Part shown: positions 1 through 7,824 of the stretch, in pieces
Layout of the letters: each line of letters opens with the position of its first letter
Position numbering within the stretch: the stretch's first letter is position 1
Origin: Erwinia pyri
GTDB lineage: Bacteria; Pseudomonadota; Gammaproteobacteria; Enterobacterales; Enterobacteriaceae
DNA: 64,000 nucleotides
Assembly (NCBI RefSeq): GCF_030758455.1
Contig: NZ_CP132353.1
Location: forward strand, 1,054,001 to 1,118,000
Direction: 5' to 3'
The notes under the pieces: model-generated
What the model was told of the DNA's origin: nothing
The model's input: the letters and a program-made list of their open reading frames with translations, nothing else
The model's database searches: none
Made by a program: the position numbers and the translations under genes

Positions 1-1231
1 TCAGCTGGCTGTCGTTGCACAAATCCAGCGTGCGCAGATAGCGTTCAAGGACGCTGCCTGGCTGAACAGCTATAGGGCTGTCGCTGCCCTGAAGGGTAAT
101 TTTGCCTTCCGGCTCATAGCTCTCTCCTTCCACGCGATAGCACGCTTCGGCAGTGATCACGGCTTTTACCGTCATCTCATTCAGCGTCAGCGTGCCGGTT
201 TTATCGGAACAGACCACGGTCATGGCGCCCAGGGTTTCAACCGTTGGCAGCTTACGGATAATCGCCCCTTTACGCGCCAGCGCCTGCACCCCCAACGAGA
301 GAATGATAGAAATAATGGCCGGCAAACCTTCCGGTACTGCCCCAACCGCCAGGCTTATCAGCGACAGCAGCAGCTCACCCATCGGCATATCGCGCATCAG
401 CAGGCTGAAGATAAACAGCGCTATCATCATGACAAAGATAATGAGCGAGATGCCTTTGCCGAGTTTGTCCATCTGCAGCAGCAGCGGCGTGCGGTTTTTA
501 GTGACCGAGGCGATCATCTGATTGATGTGACCCAGTTCAGTATCGCCGCCTGTGGCCGTGACTACGCCAGTGCCGCTGCCAGCGCTGATCAGCGTGCCGG
601 AGAAGAGCATATTCTTACGGTCGGCAAGGGGAAGATCGCCCGTCAGCGCGGCCGTGCTTTTCTCAACAACTGTGGATTCGCCGGTGAGGATCGCCTCCTC
701 AACCCGAAGATTATGGGCTTCAGTAAGGCGCAGATCGGCCGGTACGCGATCGCCAGCGCGCAATACTACGATATCGCCCGGCACAAGATCGGCAACAGGC
801 AGCGTCTGATGGCTCCCCTCCCGGATCGCCACCGCTTCGCTGGAGAGCATGGTGGTGATGCTCTTCAGGGATTTTTCCGCGTTGCTTTCCTGAATGTGAC
901 CAATCAGCGCGTTAATTACCGCCACGCCGAGGATCACCAGCGTATCAATCCAGTGGCCCATCACCGCCGTCAGTAATGCCGCCACCAGCAGGACATAAAT
1001 CAGCACGTCATGAAAATGGGCCAGAAAGCGCAGCCAGGCTGGCTTACCCTTGTGCTGTGGCAGCGTGTTGGGGCCATGTTCGGCAAGGCGTTCAGCCCCC
1101 TCTGCCTGGCTAAGCCCGGCTTGTCGGCTCCCGGTTTTTTCTACTGTTTCTTCAGTCGTCAGCTGATAAGGTTTTTTCTCTGAGCCAGAAGGGGAACTAT
1201 ATTTATTGATGTGATATGTACTGTTCGGCAA
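1..1231 (-). CDS. P-type cation-transporting ATPase, N-terminal part (runs off the left edge)
   Basis: Reading the minus strand gives an open frame of about 410 codons that leaves the window at base 1. It shows an actuator-domain TGES loop, a membrane PEGLP motif and the phosphorylation motif SDKTGTLT, so it is a type II (Ca2+/Na+-like) P-type ATPase of the inner membrane. PEGLP is typical of the Ca2+/Na+,K+ group, but the ion cannot be assigned. I see no ATG near the N-terminus. The proposed start is a TTG at 1229-1231 with a GGAG ribosome site about 8 nt upstream. Roughly half of the expected ~900 residues (rest of the nucleotide-binding domain and C-terminal helices) lies outside the window. 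Confidence 0.85.
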   Translation of the reverse strand, partial: MPNSTYHINKYSSPSGSEKKPYQLTTEETVEKTGSRQAGLSQAEGAERLAEHGPNTLPQHKGKPAWLRFLAHFHDVLIYVLLVAALLTAVMGHWIDTLVILGVAVINALIGHIQESNAEKSLKSITTMLSSEAVAIREGSHQTLPVADLVPGDIVVLRAGDRVPADLRLTEAHNLRVEEAILTGESTVVEKSTAALTGDLPLADRKNMLFSGTLISAGSGTGVVTATGGDTELGHINQMIASVTKNRTPLLLQMDKLGKGISLIIFVMMIALFIFSLLMRDMPMGELLLSLISLAVGAVPEGLPAIISIILSLGVQALARKGAIIRKLPTVETLGAMTVVCSDKTGTLTLNEMTVKAVITAEACYRVEGESYEPEGKITLQGSDSPIAVQPGSVLERYLRTLDLCNDSQL

Positions 1232-1431
1232 AATTTTTTCTCCGCAGAAGTCAATTAATAGTGCTGGTGAAATTGTGCGCAGAGTAATGGAGGTAATACC
1301 TGAGGGAATTGATCGGAAACAATAGGGGATAAAATTTCGCCTCGTCGGGTAAACAGAATTGACTCTGTTTAAGTTGTATTTAGAAAATTTGAGTATGTTT
1401 GACCTCAGATGAATAATTTACGGAGGTAAAC

Positions 1432-1539
1432 ATGGGTGTTTACAGTTTGAGGCGGATAGCGGCCTATGTCCTGTGCGCGCTGGCTTTAGTGGTGGTGATG
1501 GGGTGGGGGACTTTTATGGTCGTCAGCGCAATGGGATAA
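1432..1539 (+). CDS. 35-residue single-span membrane micro-protein
   Basis: A short ORF begins with ATG 6 nt after a near-perfect ribosome site (GGAGG at 1422-1426) and encodes 35 residues: a short basic N-terminus (Arg7, Arg8), then one hydrophobic stretch from about residue 9 to 33 rich in Ala, Val, Leu and Gly. This is the shape of a single-pass inner-membrane small protein. I do not recognise a family. It stands alone between the divergent P-type ATPase and narL, with AT-rich DNA on both sides. It could act as a small partner of the ATPase, by analogy with other short membrane regulators of transporters, but that is speculation. Confidence 0.55.
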   Translation: MGVYSLRRIAAYVLCALALVVVMGWGTFMVVSAMG

Positions 1540-1640
1540 ATTACGCCTTTACTCTTTTTTAAAATAGTATCAATAAAGTAAACAGCGATATTAATTTCCA
1601 GCGCCTGAATTAATTATGGCAGGGATTATCTCACAGGTTA

Positions 1641-2288
1641 TTATTGATGCCCGCTCTGTAAAGCCCAGACGGCAGCTTCAACCCGCGATTTTAACTTCAT
1701 TTTTTTCAGCAGATGCTTAACGTGCACCTTAACGGTGCTTTCGGTAATAGAGAGCTTGCGGGCGATCGCTTTATTGGTCATGCCCTGAGTAATAAGTTTC
1801 AGGATATCGCGTTCGCGGCGGGTGAGCTGTTCAATATCCCGCTCCTCCGTTGGGCGGTTCTCCCGCAGGCTGGCGACCAGCACGTTGGTTAACGTTTCGC
1901 TCAGCACCATCTGTCCCGCCGCGGCCTGATGCAGTGATTTCAGCAGCTCTTCCGGCTCCATATCCTTCAGCAGATAGCCATCAGCACCGCGCTTCAGGGC
2001 GTTGACCACATCATCCTCGTGATTGGAGACGCTGAACACCACGATGCGGCCGGAAAGCTCGATCGTCCGCAGCTGCACCAGCGTATCCAGCCCGTTCATG
2101 CCGGGCATGTTTAAATCCAGCAGGATCAGATCCGGATCGTGCTCGCCCGCCAGCGCAACCCCCTGGGTACCGTTGCCCGCTTCCGCCACCACCTGTAAAC
2201 GGTCATCCAGCTCTATCAGCTGTTTTACCCCGTTGCGCAGCATCGGGTGATCGTCAATCAGTAATATCGTGGCGGCTTCTTCTTTCAC
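1641..2288 (-). CDS. narL: Nitrate/nitrite response regulator NarL
   Basis: This 215-residue protein matches NarL along its length. It has a receiver domain ([13 protein letters not shown] at the start, phospho-acceptor Asp in [11 protein letters not shown]) and a C-terminal LuxR/FixJ-type helix-turn-helix ([30 protein letters not shown]). The start is taken as the GTG at 2286-2288, preceded by AAGGA. A longer in-frame extension to 2414 has no family counterpart and would run through the regulatory region. NarL activates nitrate respiration genes when phosphorylated by NarX or NarQ. In E. coli narX precedes narL; here narK lies directly upstream in the opposite direction and no sensor gene is present. 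Confidence 0.95.
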   Translation of the reverse strand: MKEEAATILLIDDHPMLRNGVKQLIELDDRLQVVAEAGNGTQGVALAGEHDPDLILLDLNMPGMNGLDTLVQLRTIELSGRIVVFSVSNHEDDVVNALKRGADGYLLKDMEPEELLKSLHQAAAGQMVLSETLTNVLVASLRENRPTEERDIEQLTRRERDILKLITQGMTNKAIARKLSITESTVKVHVKHLLKKMKLKSRVEAAVWALQSGHQ

Positions 2289-2374
2289 GGCGTTAATCCT
2301 TCTGGCTGGTGCGAATGGCTTGCGGGTAGAAAAGGGTACCGGCGCTATTCTACGGATTGCCAGGACGATCCCTA

Positions 2375-2390
2375 TACCACTTAAGAGGTA
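2375..2390. promoter_or_regulatory. NarL/NarP 7-2-7 binding site
   Basis: TACCACT-TA-AGAGGTA is two NarL heptamers (consensus TACYNMT) facing each other with a 2-bp gap, the preferred arrangement for phosphorylated NarL. It lies between the divergent narL and narK genes, about 90 bp from the narL start, so it may serve both. Confidence 0.7.
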
Positions 2391-2486
2391 ATCACTAATT
2401 TCCGCCGCACACAACCGGTTAAGTAAGGTTCAGCGAAATCATAAAAAAGATATTAATTAACAACCGGTTATTTTCACTCTTTCCTC

Positions 2487-2493
2487 TACCTCT
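2487..2493 (+). promoter_or_regulatory. NarL heptamer upstream of narK
   Basis: TACCTCT matches the NarL heptamer. It is followed by TA and a poor second half-site. It lies about 50 bp upstream of the FNR box, close to the position of the main NarL site in the E. coli narK promoter. Confidence 0.45.
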
Positions 2494-2538
2494 TAAGGCT
2501 CCCGGCAGAGGGGAAGAGCGGGATTACCTGCCGTCTGG

Positions 2539-2552
2539 TTGATTTGCATCAA
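2539..2552 (+). promoter_or_regulatory. FNR box of the narK promoter
   Basis: TTGAT-TTGC-ATCAA is an exact match to the FNR consensus TTGATNNNNATCAA. With the usual centre at -41.5, transcription would start near 2587, 29 bp before the narK ATG. This predicts anaerobic activation of narK and probably of narGHJI. Confidence 0.8.
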
Positions 2553-2615
2553 CCTCAGACGAACCGGGGATCAGCAGGATGGCGGCAATATCCTTCTGTC
2601 GATGAGAACCCCAAG

Positions 2616-4007
2616 ATGTCACAAACTTCTTCTATGCCCCTGAAAGGCGGGACGGTGATCCAGGAGTGGCAGCCTGAAAACGCCGAATTCTGGCAACAGC
2701 ACGGCAAGCGGATCGCCAGCCGTAATCTGTGGATTTCCGTTTTCTGCCTGCTGCTCGCTTTTTGCGTCTGGATGCTGTTCAGCGCGGTTGCCGTTAACCT
2801 CAATAAAGTGGGTTTTGACTTTACCACGGAACAACTCTTCCTGTTGACCGCGTTGCCTTCCGTAGCCTGTGCGCTGCTGCGCGTACCGTACTCCTTTGTT
2901 ATTCCTATCTTTGGTGGGCGTCGCTGGACGGCTTTCAGCACCGCTATTCTGCTGATCCCCTGCCTGTGGTTGGGCTTCGCCGTGCAGGATACCCGCACCC
3001 CGTTCTCCATCTTTATGATTATCGCCCTGCTGTGCGGCTGTGCCGGTGCGAATTTTGCCTCCAGCATGGGCAATATCAGCTTCTTTTTCCCACGCGCCAG
3101 GCAGGGCGGCGCGCTGGGTATCAACGGTGGCCTGGGGAATCTTGGCGTCAGCGTGATGCAGTTCCTGGCACCGCTGGCCATCTCCTTTGGCATCTTCAGT
3201 GCCTTCGGCGGCGGTGCGCAAACCGCCGCCAGTGGCGAGATCATCTGGCTGGAAAATGCGGCCTGGCTCTGGGTGCCGTTCCTGATCGTCGGGACGCTGC
3301 TGGCCTGGTTTGGCATGAACGATATCGCCTCGTCAAAATCCTCTCTGCGTGAGCAGCTGCCGGTACTGAAGCGGCCTCATCTGTGGATTATGGCAGTGCT
3401 CTATCTGGCGACGTTTGGCTCTTTCATCGGTTTCTCAGCCGGCTTTGCCATGCTCTCTAAAACGCAGTTTCCTGACATCGTGATCCTGAAATATGCCTTC
3501 TTTGGGCCATTTTTAGGGGCGCTGGCCCGTTCTGCAGGCGGCATGCTCTCCGACAAATTTGGCGGCGTACGCGTCACCCTGCTCAACTTCATTGTGATGA
3601 CCTTCTTCAGCGGCCTGCTGTTTATGACGCTGCCGGGAGAGGGGCAGGCTGGCTCGTTTATCGCGTTTTACAGCGTCTTTATGGTGCTGTTTATCAATGC
3701 CGGGCTGGGCAGCGGATCGACCTTCCAGATGATTGCGGTGATTTTCCGCAAAAATACCCTGGGGCGCGTAAAGGCGCAGGGCGGAAGCGAGGCTGCCGCG
3801 CAGCACGAAGCCGTAACCGAAACCTCTGCTGCACTGGGCTTTATTTCCGCCATTGGTGCCGCTGGCGGCTTTTTTATTCCGCAAATGTTTGGCATGTCGC
3901 TGGCGATGACCGGCTCCCCGGCAGGCGCAATGAAAGTGTTCCTGGCGTTTTACCTGCTCTGCGTAGCGATCACCTGGCTGGTGTATGGCCGTAAAAAAGC
4001 AGCCTGA
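2616..4007 (+). CDS. narK: Nitrate/nitrite transporter NarK
   Basis: This major-facilitator protein of 463 residues, the same length as E. coli NarK, has about 12 membrane spans. It keeps the two glycine-rich nitrate signature segments (GLGNLGVSVMQ and GFISAIGAAGG) and the RVPYSFV and FASSMGNISFFFP motifs around the substrate arginines. It imports nitrate and exchanges it for nitrite at the inner membrane. The ATG at 2616 matches the family N-terminus (MSQTSS...). A TTG frame extension to 2544 would start inside the FNR box and is unlikely. It is followed after 55 bp by narG in the same direction, with no clear terminator, so narK and narGHJI may be co-transcribed. Confidence 0.95.
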   Translation: MSQTSSMPLKGGTVIQEWQPENAEFWQQHGKRIASRNLWISVFCLLLAFCVWMLFSAVAVNLNKVGFDFTTEQLFLLTALPSVACALLRVPYSFVIPIFGGRRWTAFSTAILLIPCLWLGFAVQDTRTPFSIFMIIALLCGCAGANFASSMGNISFFFPRARQGGALGINGGLGNLGVSVMQFLAPLAISFGIFSAFGGGAQTAASGEIIWLENAAWLWVPFLIVGTLLAWFGMNDIASSKSSLREQLPVLKRPHLWIMAVLYLATFGSFIGFSAGFAMLSKTQFPDIVILKYAFFGPFLGALARSAGGMLSDKFGGVRVTLLNFIVMTFFSGLLFMTLPGEGQAGSFIAFYSVFMVLFINAGLGSGSTFQMIAVIFRKNTLGRVKAQGGSEAAAQHEAVTETSAALGFISAIGAAGGFFIPQMFGMSLAMTGSPAGAMKVFLAFYLLCVAITWLVYGRKKAA

Positions 4008-4012
4008 TGTTG

Positions 4013-4030
4013 AGCCCGCGGCGGCGGGCT
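4013..4030 (+). other. GC-rich hairpin between narK and narG
   Basis: AGCCCGC and GCGGGCT form a 7-bp stem with a GGCG loop. No T-run follows, so it is not a good intrinsic terminator. It may adjust the transcript ratio or protect the 3' end of narK mRNA. Confidence 0.4.
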
Positions 4031-4040
4031 GAACGCCTTC

Positions 4041-4047
4041 TACCTCT
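4041..4047 (+). promoter_or_regulatory. NarL-like heptamer at the narG ribosome site
   Basis: TACCTCT matches the NarL heptamer and is the same 12-base word (through TTAAGG) as the site at 2487. It abuts the narG ribosome-binding site AAGGAG. No FNR box is visible in the 55-bp gap, so its role is uncertain. Confidence 0.25.
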
Positions 4048-4062
4048 TAAGGAGAATTTCGG

Positions 4063-7000
4063 ATGAGCAAATTTCTCGACAGGTTTCGCTACTTCAAGCA
4101 GCTGGCGGAACCTTTCTCTGGCAATCATGGCCAGACTCTTAACAGCAATCGTGACTGGGAAGATGGCTACCGCAGCCGCTGGCAGCACGACAAAATTGTG
4201 CGTTCTACCCACGGGGTGAACTGCACCGGCTCCTGTAGCTGGAAAATTTATGTGAAAAATGGCCTGGTCACCTGGGAAACCCAGCAGACCGACTATCCCC
4301 GCACCCGTCCCGATTTGCCAAACCATGAGCCGCGCGGCTGCCCACGCGGTGCCAGCTACTCCTGGTATCTCTACAGCGCTAACCGGCTGAAATATCCGCT
4401 GATGCGCAAAAAGTTGATTAAGCTCTGGCGTGAAGCGAAAGCGGAACACAGCGATCCGGTGGTGGCCTGGGGATCTATCGTCAGCGATCCGCAGAAGGCG
4501 AAAAGCTACAAGGTGGCTCGTGGGCGCGGTGGCTTTGTTCGTTCAAGCTGGCAGGAAGTCAACGAGCTGATTGCCGCCTCTAATATCTACACCGCCAAAA
4601 CCTTTGGGCCGGATCGCATTGTGGGCTTCTCACCGATCCCGGCTATGTCGATGGTTTCCTATGCCGCTGGCGCCCGCTATCTCTCGCTGATTGGCGGCGC
4701 CTGCCTGAGTTTTTATGACTGGTATTGTGACCTGCCGCCCGCTTCGCCAATGACCTGGGGCGAGCAGACCGACGTGCCGGAATCTGCCGACTGGTATAAC
4801 TCGTCCTACATCATCGCCTGGGGCTCTAACGTGCCGCAGACCCGTACGCCAGATGCGCACTTCTTCACCGAAGTCCGGTACAAAGGCACAAAAACGGTGG
4901 CGATCACCCCGGATTATGCTGAAGTCGCCAAGCTCTGCGATCAGTGGCTGAATCCCAAACAGGGCACCGACAGCGCAATGGCGCTGGCGATGGGCCACGT
5001 GATGCTTAAAGAGTTCCACCTCGAGCGCGAAGTGCCTTATTTCCGCGATTACGTCCGCCGCTATACCGATATGCCGATGCTGGTGCTGCTGGAGCCGCGC
5101 GATGGTGGTTTCTACGCCGCCGGTCGCCAGCTCCGCGCCAGCGATCTGGTGGACGGTCTGGGCCAGGAAAATAATCCTGAATGGAAAACCGTGGCGATCA
5201 ACCAGGCCGATGGCGAGCTGGTGGCGCCGCAGGGATCTATCGGTTTCCGCTGGGGCGAACAGGGCAAATGGAACCTGGAATCCCGCGAAGGCAAAACGCA
5301 GCGGGAAGTGGAGCTGCAGCTCAGCCTGCTGGGCAGCCACGACGAAGTGGTTGAGGTCGGCTTCCCCTATTTCGGCGGCATCGCCAGCGAAAACTTCAAC
5401 AGCGTGGCGCTGGAAGAGATCCTGCTGCACAAGCTGCCGGTGAAACGCCTCAGGCTGGCCGATGGCAGCGAAGGGCTGGTGACCAGCGTTTATGACCTGA
5501 CGCTGGCAAACTACGGGCTGGATCGCGGGCTGGAAGATGATAACTGCGCGAAAAATTACGATGAAGTGAAAGCTTACAGCCCCGCGTGGGCAGAGCAGAT
5601 CACCGGCGTATCGCGGCAGAACATCATTCGTATTGCCCGCGAGTTTGCGCAAAATGCGGAAACCACCCATGGCCGTTCAATGATTATCGTCGGGGCCGGG
5701 ATGAACCACTGGTACCACATGGATATGAACTACCGTGGCCTGATCAACATGCTGGTGTTCTGCGGCTGCGTCGGGCAGAGCGGCGGCGGCTGGGCGCACT
5801 ATGTCGGCCAGGAGAAACTGCGGCCGCAAACCGGCTGGACCCCGCTGGCGTTCGCGCTCGACTGGCAGCGTCCTCCTCGCCATATGAACAGCACTTCGTT
5901 CTTCTATAACCACTCCAGCCAGTGGCGTTATGAGGCGGTTACCACCGAAGAGCTGCTCTCACCGCTGGCGGATAAAAGCCGCTACAGCGGCAGCCTGATT
6001 GACTTTAACGTGCGCTCTGAGCGCATGGGCTGGCTGCCTTCCGCGCCGCAGCTGGACAGCAATCCACTTCACCTGGCCGCCAAAGCGCGGGAGGCTGGCC
6101 TCTCGCCGGTGGAATACACCGTTGAAAGCCTGAAGAACGGCTCGCTGCGGTTTGCCGCCGAACAGCCGGACAATCCGCAGAACTTCCCGAGAAACCTCTT
6201 TGTCTGGCGCTCCAACCTGCTTGGCTCCTCCGGTAAAGGGCATGAGTACATGCTCAAATATCTGCTCGGCACCGAGAACGGTATCCAGGGCAAAGATCTG
6301 GGCGTGCAGGGCGGCGTCATGCCGGAAGAGGTTGAGTGGCAGGAGCAGGGCGGCGAAGGCAAGCTGGATCTGGTGGTGACGCTGGACTTCCGCATGTCCA
6401 GCACCTGCCTCTACTCCGATATCGTGCTGCCAACCGCGACCTGGTATGAAAAAGACGACATGAATACCTCGGATATGCATCCGTTTATTCATCCGCTCTC
6501 CGCCGCGGTCGATCCCGCCTGGGAGTCGAAAAGCGACTGGGAAATCTACAAAGGCATTGCTAAAACCTTCTCTGAACTCTGTGTCGGCCACCTGGGCCAG
6601 GAGACGGACGTGGTGACGCTGCCGGTGCAGCACGACTCCCCGGCTGAGCTGGCGCAGCCGTTCGACGTCAGGGACTGGAAAAAAGGGGAGTGCGAGCTGA
6701 TCCCAGGTAAAACGGCGCCGCACATCATGGTGGTGGAGCGTGATTACCCGGCTACTTTCGAGCGTTTCACCTCGCTGGGACCGCTGCTGGACAAGCTTGG
6801 CAACGGCGGAAAAGGGATCAGCTGGAATACGCAGACTGAGGTCGATTTCCTCAAACAGCTTAACTACGTCAAGGCGGATGGCCCGGCAGCCGGCAGACCG
6901 AATATTGCTACGGCGATTGATGCGGCGGAAGTGATCCTCTCGCTGGCACCCGAAACCAACGGTCAGGTAGCGGTCAAGGCCTGGCAGGCGCTGAGCGCTA

Positions 7001-7824
7001 TCACCGGACGGGATCATACCCATCTGGCGCTGAATAAAGAGGATGAGAAGATCCGCTTCCGCGATATTCAGGCGCAGCCGCGCAAAATTATCTCCAGCCC
7101 CACCTGGTCAGGTCTGGAAGATGAGCACGTCTCTTACAACGCCTGCTACACCAACGTGCATGAGCTGATCCCGTGGCGAACGCTCAGTGGTCGCCAGCAG
7201 CTCTATCAGGATCATGAGTGGATGCGTGCCTTCGGCGAAAGCCTGCTGGTCTACCGCCCGCCAATCGATACCCGCGCGGCAAAACCGTTGCTGAATCAGA
7301 AGCCTAACGGTAACCCGGAAAAGGCGCTGAATTTCCTGACGCCGCACCAGAAATGGGGCATCCACTCCACCTACAGCGACAACCTGCTGATGCTGACGCT
7401 GTCACGCGGCGGCCCGATTGTCTGGATGAGCGAAGAGGATGCGAAGGAGTTAGGCATTGCAGATAACGACTGGATTGAGGCGTTTAACGCCAACGGTGCA
7501 TTGACCGCCCGTGCGGTGGTGAGCCAGCGTGTTCCGGCTGGCATGACCATGATGTACCACGCGCAGGAGCGCATCGTGAACATTCCGGGCTCAGAAATCA
7601 CCAGCCAGCGCGGCGGTATTCATAACTCCGTCACCCGCGCCTGCCCGAAACCGACCCATATGATTGGCGGCTATGCGCAGCAGTCGTATGGCTTCAACTA
7701 CTACGGCACCGTCGGCTCCAACCGCGACGAGTTCGTGATTGTCAGAAAAATGAACAACATTGACTGGTTAGACGGTGAAGGCACCGACGATTGCCAGGGC
7801 AGCCAGCAGGAGAGTCAGCCATGA
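4063..7824 (+). CDS. narG: Respiratory nitrate reductase A, alpha subunit (Mo-bisMGD)
   Basis: The catalytic subunit has 1253 residues (E. coli 1247). It reduces nitrate to nitrite on the cytoplasmic face of the inner membrane with a molybdenum bis-MGD cofactor. The N-terminal FS0 [4Fe-4S] ligands are in place (His50, Cys54, Cys58, Cys93), and the segment TDVPESADWYN carries the conserved Asp that binds molybdenum in the family. There is no twin-arginine signal, as expected for the membrane-anchored NarG type. Translation starts at ATG 4063 behind AAGGAG. The stop overlaps the narH start by four bases, implying coupled translation in narGHJI. Activity requires molybdate, which links it to the candidate ModE site at 42482. 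Confidence 0.98.
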   Translation: MSKFLDRFRYFKQLAEPFSGNHGQTLNSNRDWEDGYRSRWQHDKIVRSTHGVNCTGSCSWKIYVKNGLVTWETQQTDYPRTRPDLPNHEPRGCPRGASYSWYLYSANRLKYPLMRKKLIKLWREAKAEHSDPVVAWGSIVSDPQKAKSYKVARGRGGFVRSSWQEVNELIAASNIYTAKTFGPDRIVGFSPIPAMSMVSYAAGARYLSLIGGACLSFYDWYCDLPPASPMTWGEQTDVPESADWYNSSYIIAWGSNVPQTRTPDAHFFTEVRYKGTKTVAITPDYAEVAKLCDQWLNPKQGTDSAMALAMGHVMLKEFHLEREVPYFRDYVRRYTDMPMLVLLEPRDGGFYAAGRQLRASDLVDGLGQENNPEWKTVAINQADGELVAPQGSIGFRWGEQGKWNLESREGKTQREVELQLSLLGSHDEVVEVGFPYFGGIASENFNSVALEEILLHKLPVKRLRLADGSEGLVTSVYDLTLANYGLDRGLEDDNCAKNYDEVKAYSPAWAEQITGVSRQNIIRIAREFAQNAETTHGRSMIIVGAGMNHWYHMDMNYRGLINMLVFCGCVGQSGGGWAHYVGQEKLRPQTGWTPLAFALDWQRPPRHMNSTSFFYNHSSQWRYEAVTTEELLSPLADKSRYSGSLIDFNVRSERMGWLPSAPQLDSNPLHLAAKAREAGLSPVEYTVESLKNGSLRFAAEQPDNPQNFPRNLFVWRSNLLGSSGKGHEYMLKYLLGTENGIQGKDLGVQGGVMPEEVEWQEQGGEGKLDLVVTLDFRMSSTCLYSDIVLPTATWYEKDDMNTSDMHPFIHPLSAAVDPAWESKSDWEIYKGIAKTFSELCVGHLGQETDVVTLPVQHDSPAELAQPFDVRDWKKGECELIPGKTAPHIMVVERDYPATFERFTSLGPLLDKLGNGGKGISWNTQTEVDFLKQLNYVKADGPAAGRPNIATAIDAAEVILSLAPETNGQVAVKAWQALSAITGRDHTHLALNKEDEKIRFRDIQAQPRKIISSPTWSGLEDEHVSYNACYTNVHELIPWRTLSGRQQLYQDHEWMRAFGESLLVYRPPIDTRAAKPLLNQKPNGNPEKALNFLTPHQKWGIHSTYSDNLLMLTLSRGGPIVWMSEEDAKELGIADNDWIEAFNANGALTARAVVSQRVPAGMTMMYHAQERIVNIPGSEITSQRGGIHNSVTRACPKPTHMIGGYAQQSYGFNYYGTVGSNRDEFVIVRKMNNIDWLDGEGTDDCQGSQQESQP

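Noticed and set aside
153..976. Plus-strand ORFs (122, 149 and 85 codons) opposite the P-type ATPase
   Set aside because: They lie antisense to a frame with clear P-type ATPase motifs, have Arg/Ser-rich or His-rich low-quality translations and no good ribosome sites.
1291..1301. AGGTAATACCT palindrome before the micro-ORF as a NarL site
   Set aside because: The heptamers would face outward and deviate from TACYNMT with 2-bp spacing, so it does not fit a NarL 7-2-7 site.
2289..2414. N-terminal extension of narL to 2414
   Set aside because: It would cover the NarL 7-2-7 site and has no counterpart in NarL proteins; GTG 2288 with AAGGA gives the family length.
4013..4030. Hairpin after narK as a terminator
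   Set aside because: No T-run follows and narG starts 33 bp later; kept only as an RNA structure.
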